A DNA stretch of 64,000 nucleotides from Escherichia sp. E4742 (GTDB taxonomy: Bacteria > Pseudomonadota > Gammaproteobacteria > Enterobacterales > Enterobacteriaceae), in contig NZ_CP040443.1 in assembly GCF_005843885.1 (NCBI RefSeq), positions 248,001 to 312,000 on the forward strand, in the 5' to 3' direction. Position numbers and translations under genes: made by a program. Every line of letters starts with the position of its first letter. The stretch's first letter is position 1. Positions 37,015-45,840 of this stretch are shown here, piece after piece. The notes beneath the pieces are model-generated. The model saw nothing but the letters and a program-made list of their open reading frames with translations. It did no database searches and was not told the DNA's origin.

Positions 37015-37665
37015 TTACATGGCGTAGTAATACGCTTTCACCTGTTCCCAGTCGGCTTTGGGAATCGGCTTCAGATATTTTTCCAGTTGACGGAAGTCAT
37101 GATTGATCGCTTTATGGCGACGCAGACGACGGCGACTTTTCTCCAGATCAAGAAAACCGGCTTCTGCCTTACCTTCTGTTTTCACATAGATATGGCGAAC
37201 ATAACAGCAACCATGCTGACGATTAACGCTATGCATCTTTTTAAATGCCAACGCCACCGCTTTCAACATGGCTTGCCGCACATCGTCGGAATAAGGCGTT
37301 ACTGCGTGTTGTGAATACCAGTCAGCAATGCTGACAAACCCCGCCATATCTTCTGTCACCAGCAACGCGCGCCATTCGCCATCAATTTTCACCGCTTCTC
37401 CAAAAACGATTTTCGGCACAATCACGCCAGCGCGTTCCAGATCTTTTATCACCGCAACCTCGCGCACAATCGTCGGACGCCCAAACGGATAGCGGATAGA
37501 ATAAAACAAGTGGTGAGTCATGCGCTTCACGTACAACTTTTTGCCGTTGTGCTCGACGCATTGCACCCCGCTCATGCCGTTGCGGCGGAAATTCGGCTCT
37601 TCAACCCAGTCACCTTCTGTAGCCCACCAATGATTAAACTCATCGTGTTTTGCTGAAACAGCCAT
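37015..37665 (-). CDS. inaA: InaA, acid- and salicylate-inducible kinase-like protein
   Basis: The 216-residue protein belongs to the lipopolysaccharide-kinase (Kdo/WaaP, RIO-like) superfamily. Supporting segments are KKLYVKRMTH (possible ATP-anchoring Lys), HSVNRQHGCCYVRHIYV where a catalytic loop is expected, and AGFLDLEKSRRR resembling the metal-binding DFG-like strand. Its substrate and function are unknown. In K-12 it is part of the Mar/Sox/Rob regulon and induced by weak acids; I did not locate a confident marbox in the 239-bp upstream gap. The length equals K-12. Confidence 0.92.
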   Translation of the reverse strand: MAVSAKHDEFNHWWATEGDWVEEPNFRRNGMSGVQCVEHNGKKLYVKRMTHHLFYSIRYPFGRPTIVREVAVIKDLERAGVIVPKIVFGEAVKIDGEWRALLVTEDMAGFVSIADWYSQHAVTPYSDDVRQAMLKAVALAFKKMHSVNRQHGCCYVRHIYVKTEGKAEAGFLDLEKSRRRLRRHKAINHDFRQLEKYLKPIPKADWEQVKAYYYAM

Positions 37666-37871
37666 ACCCTGTCGCCTGTCTTTATTGTTAACGACAATGA
37701 CTATAGGTGTTTACCTTAAGAAAAACTTAATAAAAAGTGTTTCTTACTGGATCTCTTTTGCCGGAAACAAGTCATCCCGCTCTAAATAACAGCAAGTAAG
37801 GATAACCAACAGACTTTATTGAAGAATGAAATATGTCCGCTATGTGCAGGGGTGTGAATGAAGAGAGGCAC

Positions 37872-37895
37872 CGGATGGCACATAAGTGCCATCCG
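37872..37895 (-). terminator. Perfect 10-bp hairpin downstream of glpQ
   Basis: CGGATGGCAC and GTGCCATCCG form a perfect 10-bp stem with the loop ATAA, starting 10 bases beyond the glpQ stop. There is no good U tract, so it may be an mRNA-stabilising structure or a weak terminator separating glpTQ from inaA. Confidence 0.55.
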
Positions 37896-37904
37896 ACACT
37901 GAAT

Positions 37905-38981
37905 TTACTCTTTATTGAGGAATTTTACTGCCTTATCCGGGAAGTCCGTAAACAGCCCATTAACACCTGCTTTGTTATACAGAGCGTCATACAATTGATT
38001 CACATCGGTGGCATATTCCGGTAGCTTGTCGGCCCGCACGGTATAAGGATGCACCACCAGCTTATTCTGCTGTGCATCTTTTACCATTCCGGTAAGCTTG
38101 ATATTACCCGGCTGCGATTTATCATCAATCACCATATGGTAATCGGGGCCAATACCGTCGGCATATTCCGCCACCTGCTTCATGGCACCCGGCTTAAACA
38201 TCCAGTCATAGCTGTAATTTACCCAGGTTCCGTCCGGCTGTTTCTGCTGAGTTTCATTCCAGTCAGTATAAGCAATCAACTGAACCAGATTGAGATCCAT
38301 GCCCATTTTCGGTTCCAGCTCATTTTTAATGCGTTTCAGCTCATCGGCATCAAAGCATTGCAAATAAACTTTATCCCCTTTGCTGGTGTAACCATATTTC
38401 TTCAGCACTTCCAGGGTTTTTGCCGCAATATCCTTCCCTTCCTGATGATGGAACCACGGCGCTTTAATCTCTGGATAGATACCAATATTTTTCCCGGTCG
38501 AATGGTTTAGCCCCTGAACAAATTCAATTTCCTCTTCGAAAGTGTGCACCCGGAAGTCAGATTTACCCATCGGGAAACGCCCGGGAAAAGTCTGCACTTT
38601 TTTACCGTTTTCAATATCGAAGCCTTCAGTGAATTTTAAAGACTTAATTTCATCCAGTGTAAAATCTATCGCGTAGTAACGGCCATCTTTACGCGCCCGA
38701 TCCGGGAAACGATCGGCGACATCGGTTACCCGGTCAAGATAGTGGTCATGCAGAACGACCAGATGGTCGTCCTTCGTCATCACCAAATCCTGTTCAAGAT
38801 AATCGGCCCCCTGAGCATACGCCATCGCCTTTGCAGGCAGCGTATGCTCCGGCAAATAACCACTGGCGCCACGATGGGCAATCACTATTTTCTCACTGTT
38901 ATCCGCCGCCATTGCACTGCTTCCCATGATCATTCCACTCATCATGATAGCCATGCTAAGGTTTTTCAGCGTCAATTTCAT
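37905..38981 (-). CDS. glpQ: GlpQ, periplasmic glycerophosphodiester phosphodiesterase
   Basis: The 358-residue enzyme hydrolyses glycerophosphodiesters such as glycerophosphocholine to glycerol-3-phosphate (G3P) plus an alcohol, feeding GlpT. It has a signal peptide (KLTLKNLSMAIMMSGMIMGSSAMA). The GDPD catalytic motif AHRGASGYLPEHT and the metal-binding E-x-D in DYLEQDLV are clear; a further active-site Glu is in YPEIKAP. I start at the ATG at 38981 because GGAGG lies eight bases upstream; an earlier in-frame start at 39038 is within glpT. The gap to glpT is four bases, so they form one operon. Confidence 0.96.
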   Translation of the reverse strand: MKLTLKNLSMAIMMSGMIMGSSAMAADNSEKIVIAHRGASGYLPEHTLPAKAMAYAQGADYLEQDLVMTKDDHLVVLHDHYLDRVTDVADRFPDRARKDGRYYAIDFTLDEIKSLKFTEGFDIENGKKVQTFPGRFPMGKSDFRVHTFEEEIEFVQGLNHSTGKNIGIYPEIKAPWFHHQEGKDIAAKTLEVLKKYGYTSKGDKVYLQCFDADELKRIKNELEPKMGMDLNLVQLIAYTDWNETQQKQPDGTWVNYSYDWMFKPGAMKQVAEYADGIGPDYHMVIDDKSQPGNIKLTGMVKDAQQNKLVVHPYTVRADKLPEYATDVNQLYDALYNKAGVNGLFTDFPDKAVKFLNKE

Positions 38982-38985
38982 GCCA

Positions 38986-40344
38986 TTAGCCTCCGTTGCG
39001 TTTTTGCTGTAATTCCTGATGGCGACGTTTTTCGCCAATCATCACGACAATTAACAAGATAACCGCCAGGATGCTGCCGCCAATCATCACCATGAAGCCG
39101 CCATCCCAGCCAAAGTAGTCAACGGTGTAGCCGACAATCGCGCTTGCCGCTACGGAGCCACCAAGGTAACCAAACAGTCCGGTAAAGCCCGCCGCCGTAC
39201 CTGCCGCTTTCTTCGGCGCCAGTTCCAGCGCGTGCAGACCAATCAGCATGACTGGGCCGTAGATCAGGAAGCCGATAACAATCATACAAATCATATCGAC
39301 AGTTGGGTTGCCTGCCGGGTTCATCCAGTAAACAATAGTCGCGATGGTCACCAGAGTCATAAAGAAGACGCCTGTTGCCCCACGGTTGCCACGGAAAACT
39401 TTATCTGACATCCAGCCGCACAGCAGAGTGCCTGGAATGCCCGCATACTCATAGAAGAAGTAGGCCCAGGAAGATTTATCCAGCGCGAAGTGTTTCACCT
39501 CTTTCAGGTAAGTCGGTGACCAGTCGAGGATACCGTAGCGCAGCAGATAGACGAACACGTTGGCGATGGCGATGTACCACAGCAGTTTATTCGGCAGCAC
39601 GTACTGCATGAAGATCTGTTTCGCGGTCAGTTCCTGTTCTGCTTTTTCGTTATAGTCGTCCGGGTAATCATTTTTGTACTCTTCGATCGGCGGCAGGCCA
39701 CATGATTGCGGGGTATCGCGCATCATCGCAAAGGCGAACAGAGCCACCAGAATGGCACAGAAAGCCGGCATATAAAGCGCCGCGTGCCAGTCATTGAACC
39801 AGGCCATCCCCAGCAAGAACAACAGCGGCGGAATACCACCACCGACGTTATGCGCACAGTTCCACACCGACACAATGCCGCCACGTTCTTTCTGCGACCA
39901 CCAGTGCACCATAGTACGACCGCACGGCGGCCATCCCATCCCCTGGAACCAACCGCAGAGGAACAGCAGCACGAACATCACCGCAATACTGGAAGTCGCC
40001 CACGGCACAAAGCCCATAAATAGCATCACTGCCGCAGCAAGAATCAAACCTGCTGGCAGGAAAACGCGCGGATTCGAGCGGTCCGACACCGACCCCATGA
40101 TGAATTTCGAAAATCCGTAAGCAATTGAGATCCCTGAAAGGGCAAAACCTAAATCACCACGTGAGAACCCCTGCTCCACCAGGTAGGGCATCGCGAGAGC
40201 AAAGTTCTTACGAACCAAATAGTAAGCAGCATAGCCAAAGAATATCCCCAGGAAAATTTGCCAGCGTAATCGACGATAAGTCGGGTCGATCTCCTCAGCA
40301 GGTAAGCGCGCCTTGTGTGGCGCTGGTTTAAAAATACTCAACAT
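38986..40344 (-). CDS. glpT: GlpT, glycerol-3-phosphate:phosphate antiporter
   Basis: This 452-residue major-facilitator protein with 12 predicted helices exchanges external G3P for internal phosphate and is also the main fosfomycin entry route. Family features: RWQIFLGIFFGYAAYYLVRKNF at the start of the protein (helix 1, containing Arg45), a GxxxDrxxRR-type loop in SVSDRSNPR, and repeated Gly-rich helices. The frame is intact, so fosfomycin uptake by this route should be functional. It is co-transcribed with glpQ and divergent from glpABC. Confidence 0.96.
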   Translation of the reverse strand: MLSIFKPAPHKARLPAEEIDPTYRRLRWQIFLGIFFGYAAYYLVRKNFALAMPYLVEQGFSRGDLGFALSGISIAYGFSKFIMGSVSDRSNPRVFLPAGLILAAAVMLFMGFVPWATSSIAVMFVLLFLCGWFQGMGWPPCGRTMVHWWSQKERGGIVSVWNCAHNVGGGIPPLLFLLGMAWFNDWHAALYMPAFCAILVALFAFAMMRDTPQSCGLPPIEEYKNDYPDDYNEKAEQELTAKQIFMQYVLPNKLLWYIAIANVFVYLLRYGILDWSPTYLKEVKHFALDKSSWAYFFYEYAGIPGTLLCGWMSDKVFRGNRGATGVFFMTLVTIATIVYWMNPAGNPTVDMICMIVIGFLIYGPVMLIGLHALELAPKKAAGTAAGFTGLFGYLGGSVAASAIVGYTVDYFGWDGGFMVMIGGSILAVILLIVVMIGEKRRHQELQQKRNGG

Positions 40345-40615
40345 TTATAGCCTCCGTGGCCGTGGTCTTATTTATGATTAACAGCCTGATTCAATGGAAG
40401 AACCCGCCGTTTCTTGAGTTGCCGCGATGTTAAGAAAACATTCATAAATTAAATGTGAATTAACGCACACATTATTAAATAAGATTCACAAAATGTTCAG
40501 AATGACGCATGAAATCACGTTTCACTTTCGAATTATGAGCGATTATGCGCGAAATCAAACAATACATGTTTTTTCTGTGGCTAAATGAGACAAAACGAAC
40601 TTTTGAGGGATAACA
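40345..40615. promoter_or_regulatory. Divergent glpTQ / glpABC control region
   Basis: The 271 bp hold the promoters of both operons. A good CRP site, TGTGA-ATTAAC-GCACA, lies at 40454-40469 in an AAATG...CATT context. ATGTTC at 40493-40498 and the ATGAGCGATTATGCGCGAA stretch near 40530-40548 resemble half-matched GlpR operators. In K-12 this region is controlled by CRP-cAMP, GlpR, ArcA and FNR. A GAGGGATAAC ribosome-binding site precedes glpA. The GlpR site assignment is by eye and approximate. Confidence 0.75.
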
Positions 40616-42244
40616 ATGAAAACTCGCGATTCGCAAACAAGTGACGTGATTATCATTGGCGGCGGCGCAACGGGAGCCGGGATTGCCCGCGACTGTGCCC
40701 TGCGCGGGCTGAAAGTGATTTTGGTTGAACGCCACGACATCGCAACGGGAGCCACCGGGCGTAACCACGGTCTGCTGCACAGCGGCGCACGGTATGCGGT
40801 TACCGATGCGGAATCAGCCCGCGAATGTATTAGTGAAAACCAGATTTTAAAACGCATTGCGCGTCACTGTGTCGAACCAACCAACGGCCTGTTTATCACC
40901 CTGCCGGAAGATGATCTCTCCTTCCAGGCGACTTTTATTCGTGCTTGCGAAGAGGCTGGAATCAGTGCTGAAGCCATTGATCCACAGCAAGCACGCATTA
41001 TCGAACCTTCCGTTAACCCGGCACTGATTGGCGCGGTAAAAGTTCCGGATGGCACCGTTGACCCATTCCGGCTGACCGCAGCGAACATGCTCGATGCAAA
41101 AGAACATGGTGCCGTTATCCTTACTGCTCATGAAGTTACGGGACTAATTCGTGAAGGCGCGATGGTGTGCGGTGTTCGTGTACGTAATCATCTCACCGGC
41201 GAAACTCAGGCACTTCATGCGCCTGTCGTAGTTAATGCCGCCGGGATCTGGGGGCAACACATTGCCGAGTATGCCGATCTGCGCATTCGCATGTTCCCGG
41301 CGAAAGGATCGCTGCTGATCATGGACCACCGCATTAATCAGCATGTGATCAACCGCTGCCGTAAACCTTCCGACGCCGATATTCTGGTGCCTGGCGATAC
41401 CATTTCGCTGATTGGCACCACCTCTTTACGTATTGATTACAATGAAATCGACGACAACCGGGTGACAGCAGAAGAAGTGGATATTCTGCTGCGTGAAGGG
41501 GAAAAACTGGCTCCGGTGATGGCGAAAACGCGTATTCTGCGAGCCTACTCTGGCGTGCGCCCACTGGTTGCCAGCGATGACGACCCGAGCGGACGTAACG
41601 TCAGTCGCGGCATCGTGCTGCTCGATCACGCCGAACGCGATGGGCTGGACGGATTTATCACCATTACCGGCGGCAAACTGATGACCTATCGTCTGATGGC
41701 GGAATGGGCTACCGACGCGGTATGTCGCAAACTGGGCAACACGCGCCCCTGTACGACCGCCGATCTGGCACTTCCTGGTTCACAGGAACCCGCTGAAGTT
41801 ACCTTGCGTAAAGTCATCTCCCTGCCTGCCCCGCTGCGCGGTTCTGCGGTTTACCGTCATGGCGATCGCACGCCTGCCTGGTTAAGTGAGGGTCGTTTGC
41901 ACCGCAGCCTGGTCTGTGAATGCGAAGCCGTCACTGCAGGAGAAGTGCAGTACGCAGTAGAGAATTTAAACGTTAATAGCCTGTTAGATTTGCGTCGTCG
42001 TACCCGTGTGGGAATGGGTACCTGCCAGGGCGAACTCTGCGCCTGCCGCGCCGCAGGACTGCTGCAACGCTTTAATGTCACCACATCTGCGCAATCTATC
42101 GAGCAACTTTCCACCTTCCTTAACGAACGCTGGAAAGGCGTGCAACCTATTGCCTGGGGCGATGCGCTGCGCGAAAGCGAATTTACCCGCTGGGTTTATC
42201 AGGGACTTTGTGGTCTGGAGAAGGAGCAGAAAGATGCGATTTGA
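40616..42244 (+). CDS. glpA: GlpA, anaerobic glycerol-3-phosphate dehydrogenase, FAD subunit
   Basis: The 542-residue catalytic subunit oxidises G3P to dihydroxyacetone phosphate during anaerobic respiration with fumarate or nitrate. The FAD-binding motif DVIIIGGGATGAGIARDCALRG is near residue 10, followed by GATGRNHGLLHSG. The C-terminal BFD-like [2Fe-2S] domain has four Cys: CECEAVT and GTCQGELCAC. The stop overlaps the glpB start by 11 bases, supporting coupled translation of the membrane-associated GlpABC complex. The length equals K-12. Confidence 0.96.
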   Translation: MKTRDSQTSDVIIIGGGATGAGIARDCALRGLKVILVERHDIATGATGRNHGLLHSGARYAVTDAESARECISENQILKRIARHCVEPTNGLFITLPEDDLSFQATFIRACEEAGISAEAIDPQQARIIEPSVNPALIGAVKVPDGTVDPFRLTAANMLDAKEHGAVILTAHEVTGLIREGAMVCGVRVRNHLTGETQALHAPVVVNAAGIWGQHIAEYADLRIRMFPAKGSLLIMDHRINQHVINRCRKPSDADILVPGDTISLIGTTSLRIDYNEIDDNRVTAEEVDILLREGEKLAPVMAKTRILRAYSGVRPLVASDDDPSGRNVSRGIVLLDHAERDGLDGFITITGGKLMTYRLMAEWATDAVCRKLGNTRPCTTADLALPGSQEPAEVTLRKVISLPAPLRGSAVYRHGDRTPAWLSEGRLHRSLVCECEAVTAGEVQYAVENLNVNSLLDLRRRTRVGMGTCQGELCACRAAGLLQRFNVTTSAQSIEQLSTFLNERWKGVQPIAWGDALRESEFTRWVYQGLCGLEKEQKDAI

Positions 42245-43493
42245 TACTGTCATTATGGGCGGCGGTCTTGCCGGATTACTCTGCGGTCTGCAATTGCAAA
42301 AACACGGTCTGCGCTGTGCCATTGTCACCCGTGGACAGAGCGCTCTGCATTTCTCATCCGGATCGCTGGATTTACTGAGCCATCTACCGGACGGTCAACC
42401 GGTGGCCGACATTCATGCAGGGCTGGAGTCTTTGTGCCATCAGGCACCTGCCCACCCTTACAGTGTTCTCGGCTCACAGCGCGTGCTCGATCTCGCTTGC
42501 AGGGCACAGGCCTTGATCGCTGAAAGCGGTGCACAATTGCAGGGTAGCGTGGAACTGGCTCACCAGCGGGTTACACCACTCGGCACTCTGCGCTCAACAT
42601 GGCTAAGCTCGCCAGAAGTCCCCGTCTGGCCGTTGCCAGCGAAGAAGATATGTGTGGTAGGTATCAGCGGGCTAATGGATTTTCAGGCACATCTTGCAGC
42701 AGCTTCGTTACGTGAACTGGATCTTTCGGTTGAAACCGCAGAAATAGAACTGCCGGAACTGGATGTGCTACGCAATAACGCCACCGAGTTTCGCGCGGTG
42801 AATATCGCCCGTTTCCTTGATAACGAAGAAAACTGGCCGCTGTTAATTGATGCGCTAATCCCTGTCGCCAATACCTGTGAAATGATCCTGATGCCCGCCT
42901 GCTTCGGCCTGGCCGATGACAAACTGTGGCGTTGGTTGAATGAAAAACTACCTTGTTCACTTATGCTTTTGCCAACGCTGCCGCCTTCCGTGCTGGGTAT
43001 TCGTCTGCAAAACCAGTTACAGCGCCAGTTTGTGCGCCAGGGCGGCGTGTGGATACCGGGCGATGAAGTGAAAAAAGTGACCTGCAAAAACGGCGTGGTG
43101 AGCGAAATCTGGACCCGCAATCACGCCGATATTCCGCTACGTCCGCGCTTTGCGGTACTTGCCAGCGGCAGTTTCTTTAGCGGCGGGCTGGTGGCAGAAC
43201 GCGACGGCATTCGTGAGCCGATTCTCGGCCTTGATGTACTGCAAACTGCCACGCGGGGTGAGTGGTATAGAAGTGACTTTTTTGCTGCGCAACCGTGGCA
43301 ACAGTTCGGCGTGACCACTGACGAGGCGCTACGCCCGTCACAGGCTGGTCAAACAGTAGAGAACCTGTTTGCCATCGGTTCGGTGCTGGGCGGATTTGAT
43401 CCCATCGCCCAGGGATGCGGCGGTGGTGTTTGTGCTGTCAGTGCTTTACATGCCGCTCAACAGATTGCCCAACGCGCAGGAGGCCAACAATGA
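42234..43493 (+). CDS. glpB: GlpB, anaerobic glycerol-3-phosphate dehydrogenase subunit B
   Basis: The 419-residue flavoprotein subunit has the N-terminal nucleotide-binding motif DTVIMGGGLAGLLCGLQLQ and a C-terminal FAD motif, VENLFAIGSVLGGFDPIAQG. It is thought to pass electrons from GlpA to GlpC. I start at the ATG at 42234 (MRFDTVIMGG) because it gives the K-12 length and lies right behind GGAG; a longer frame opens at 42006 inside glpA but has no ribosome-binding site. Its TGA overlaps the glpC ATG by four bases. Confidence 0.95.
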   Translation: MRFDTVIMGGGLAGLLCGLQLQKHGLRCAIVTRGQSALHFSSGSLDLLSHLPDGQPVADIHAGLESLCHQAPAHPYSVLGSQRVLDLACRAQALIAESGAQLQGSVELAHQRVTPLGTLRSTWLSSPEVPVWPLPAKKICVVGISGLMDFQAHLAAASLRELDLSVETAEIELPELDVLRNNATEFRAVNIARFLDNEENWPLLIDALIPVANTCEMILMPACFGLADDKLWRWLNEKLPCSLMLLPTLPPSVLGIRLQNQLQRQFVRQGGVWIPGDEVKKVTCKNGVVSEIWTRNHADIPLRPRFAVLASGSFFSGGLVAERDGIREPILGLDVLQTATRGEWYRSDFFAAQPWQQFGVTTDEALRPSQAGQTVENLFAIGSVLGGFDPIAQGCGGGVCAVSALHAAQQIAQRAGGQQ

Positions 43494-44680
43494 ACGATAC
43501 CAGCTTCGAAAACTGCATTAAGTGCACCGTCTGTACCACCGCCTGCCCGGTGAGCCGGGTGAATCCGGGATATCCGGGGCCAAAACAAGCCGGGCCGGAT
43601 GGCGAGCGTCTGCGTCTGAAAGATGGCGCACTGTATGACGAGGCGCTGAAATATTGCATTAACTGCAAACGTTGCGAGGTCGCCTGCCCGTCCGATGTGA
43701 AGATTGGCGATATCATCCAGCGCGCCCGGGCGAAATATGACACCACACGCCCGTCGCTGCGCAATTTTGTGTTGAGTCATACCGACCTGATGGGTAGCGT
43801 TTCCACGCCGTTCGCACCAATCGTCAACACCGCTACCTCGCTGAAACCAGTGCGGCAGCTGCTTGATGCAGCCTTAAAAATTGACCATCGCCGCACGTTG
43901 CCAAAATACTCTTTCGGCACTTTCCGTCGCTGGTATCGCAGCGTGGCCGCTCAGCAGGCACAATATAAAGACCAGGTCGCTTTCTTTCACGGCTGCTTCG
44001 TTAACTACAACCATCCGCAGTTAGGTAAAGATTTAATTAAAGTGCTCAACGCAATGGGTACCGGTGTACAACTGCTCAGCAAAGAAAAATGCTGCGGCGT
44101 ACCGCTGATCGCCAACGGTTTTACCGATAAAGCACGTAAACAGGCAATCACAAATGTAGAGTCGATCCGCGAAGCTGTGGGAGTAAAAGGCATTCCGGTG
44201 ATTGCCACCTCCTCAACCTGTACATTTGCCCTGCGCGACGAATATCCGGAAGTGCTGAATGTCGACAACAAAGGCTTACGCGATCATATCGAACTGGCGA
44301 CCCGCTGGCTGTGGCGCAAGCTGGACGAAGGAAAAACGTTACCGCTGAAAACGCTGCCGCTGAAAGTGGTTTATCACACGCCGTGCCATATGGAAAAAAT
44401 GGGCTGGACGCTCTACACCCTGGAACTTTTACGTAAGATCCCGGGACTTGAGCTGACAGTGCTGGACTCCCAGTGCTGCGGTATTGCGGGTACTTACGGT
44501 TTCAAAAAAGAGAACTACCCCACCTCACAAGCCATCGGCGCACCACTGTTCCGCCAGATAGAAGAGAGCAGCGCGGATCTGGTCGTTACCGACTGCGAAA
44601 CCTGCAAATGGCAGATTGAGATGTCCACAAGCCTTCGCTGCGAGCATCCGATCACACTGCTGGCAAAAGCGCTGGCTTAA
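43490..44680 (+). CDS. glpC: GlpC, iron-sulfur membrane-anchor subunit
   Basis: The 396-residue subunit carries two ferredoxin-type [4Fe-4S] motifs, CIKCTVCTTACP and CINCKRCEVACP, in the first 70 residues. Two CCG domains follow (KCCGVPLIANG, QCCGIAGTYG), typical of heterodisulfide-reductase-like proteins that pass electrons to menaquinone. The start at 43490 follows AGGAGGCCAACA and overlaps the glpB stop (ATGA); an in-frame start at 43415 lies within glpB. It is the last gene of glpABC, followed by a terminator. Confidence 0.96.
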   Translation: MNDTSFENCIKCTVCTTACPVSRVNPGYPGPKQAGPDGERLRLKDGALYDEALKYCINCKRCEVACPSDVKIGDIIQRARAKYDTTRPSLRNFVLSHTDLMGSVSTPFAPIVNTATSLKPVRQLLDAALKIDHRRTLPKYSFGTFRRWYRSVAAQQAQYKDQVAFFHGCFVNYNHPQLGKDLIKVLNAMGTGVQLLSKEKCCGVPLIANGFTDKARKQAITNVESIREAVGVKGIPVIATSSTCTFALRDEYPEVLNVDNKGLRDHIELATRWLWRKLDEGKTLPLKTLPLKVVYHTPCHMEKMGWTLYTLELLRKIPGLELTVLDSQCCGIAGTYGFKKENYPTSQAIGAPLFRQIEESSADLVVTDCETCKWQIEMSTSLRCEHPITLLAKALA

Positions 44681-44691
44681 GCGACCTTCTG

Positions 44692-44726
44692 ATGCCCGAT
44701 GAGTTCATGGCTTATCGGGCATTTTT
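44692..44726 (+). terminator. Rho-independent terminator of glpABC
   Basis: ATGCCCGAT pairs with ATCGGGCAT around a 13-base loop and is followed by TTTTT. It begins 12 bases after the glpC stop. Confidence 0.88.
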
Positions 44727-44873
44727 GCGTGCACGGTTCCGTACCCAATGTATGCGTTGCATCGCAGTGAAAATTCCTCTGAAAACGTCTCGCAAAGGCT
44801 AAAACTGCCAGATGCCATCGGCCTGCGATCCCCGTAATGTCCCGTCATCATAATAATCAGGTGACGGACAACC

Positions 44874-45800
44874 ATGACTGAATCAACAACATCCTCCCCG
44901 CATGATGCGGTGTTTAAAACATTTATGTTCTCGCCCAAAACCGCACGGGATTTTCTGGAAATACACCTGCCGGAACCGCTACGTAAGCTTTGCAACCTGC
45001 AAACCTTACGCCTGGAACCCACCAGTTTTATTGAAAAAAGTTTACGCGCTTACTACTCGGATGTTTTGTGGTCGGTAGAAACCAGCGACGGCGAAGGTTA
45101 TATCTACTGTGTGATTGAACATCAAAGTTCTGCAGAAAAGAATATGGCCTTTCGGCTGATGCGCTATGCCACCGCCGCCATGCAGCGTCACCTGGATAAA
45201 GGTTATGACAAAGTCCCGCTGGTAGTGCCATTGCTGTTTTATCATGGCGAAACCTCGCCCTACCCGTATTCTCTCAACTGGCTGGATGAATTTAACGATC
45301 CGCAACTTGCCCGACAGCTCTATACCGAGGCTTTTCCGTTGGTGGATATCACCATCGTGCCTGACGATGAGATTATGCAACATCGGCGTATAGCTCTGCT
45401 GGAACTGATTCAAAAGCATATTCGCGACCGCGATTTAATCGGTATGGTCGACAGGATCACCACACTTTTGGTTAGAGGCTTCACTAATGACAGCCAGGTA
45501 CAAACGCTGTTTAATTATCTGCTGCAATGCGGCGATACCTCCCGTTTCACCCGCTTTATTGAGGAGATTGCCGAACGTTCACCACTACAAAAGGAGAGAT
45601 TAATGACCATTGCTGAACGGCTACGGCAGGAAGGGCATCAAATTGGCTGGCAGGAAGGTAAGATTGAAGGCTGGCAAGAAGGCATGCATGAACAAGCCAT
45701 TAAAATCGCTTTGCGCATGCTGGAGCAGGGCATTGATCGTGACCTGGTGCTCGCAGCCACCCAACTAAGCGAAACCGATCTGGCAGCGAATAACCACTAA
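44874..45800 (+). CDS. yfaD: YfaD/RpnE, recombination-promoting nuclease (full-length toxin form)
   Basis: This 308-residue protein of the Rpn (transposase_31, PD-(D/E)xK) family is a DNA endonuclease. The nuclease core is near the N-terminus: SPHDAVFKTFMF, catalytic Asp63 in YYSDVLW, and Glu82-x-Gln84 in IEHQSS. The C-terminal third has repeated GWQEG units (GWQEGKIEGWQEGM) before a helical end. Rpn proteins have been reported as phage-defence toxins whose separately translated C-terminal domains neutralise them; a strong internal start is visible here. The C-terminus is longer than the roughly 299 residues I recall for K-12, and this part is known to vary. It lies between glpC and rhmA with terminators on both sides. 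Confidence 0.92.
   Translation: MTESTTSSPHDAVFKTFMFSPKTARDFLEIHLPEPLRKLCNLQTLRLEPTSFIEKSLRAYYSDVLWSVETSDGEGYIYCVIEHQSSAEKNMAFRLMRYATAAMQRHLDKGYDKVPLVVPLLFYHGETSPYPYSLNWLDEFNDPQLARQLYTEAFPLVDITIVPDDEIMQHRRIALLELIQKHIRDRDLIGMVDRITTLLVRGFTNDSQVQTLFNYLLQCGDTSRFTRFIEEIAERSPLQKERLMTIAERLRQEGHQIGWQEGKIEGWQEGMHEQAIKIALRMLEQGIDRDLVLAATQLSETDLAANNH
45603..45800 (+). CDS. Predicted RpnE-S, internal antitoxin-like C-terminal protein of yfaD
   Basis: An in-frame ATG at codon 244 of yfaD, beginning MTIAERLRQEGHQ, would give a separate 65-residue protein. AAGGAGAG sits four bases upstream (45591-45598), a far stronger ribosome-binding site than that of the full-length gene. The product contains the GWQEG repeats and a terminal helix (KIALRMLEQGIDRDLVL). 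Small Rpn C-terminal proteins made this way have been described as antitoxins against the full-length nuclease. Translation here is inferred from sequence only. Confidence 0.7.
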   Translation: MTIAERLRQEGHQIGWQEGKIEGWQEGMHEQAIKIALRMLEQGIDRDLVLAATQLSETDLAANNH

Positions 45801-45807
45801 TTAACAC

Positions 45808-45837
45808 AGGCCCACAAGCAATCCCCATGGGCCTTTG
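45808..45837. terminator. Bidirectional terminator between yfaD and rhmA
   Basis: AGGCCCA and TGGGCCT form a 7-bp stem around a 13-base loop, with TTT on the plus side. It lies between the convergent 3' ends of yfaD and the rhm operon and can serve both. Confidence 0.75.
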
Positions 45838-45840
45838 ATA

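Noticed and set aside
42006..42233. N-terminal extension of glpB
   Set aside because: It overlaps glpA by over 200 bases without a ribosome-binding site; the start at 42234 gives the family length and FAD motif at the N-terminus.
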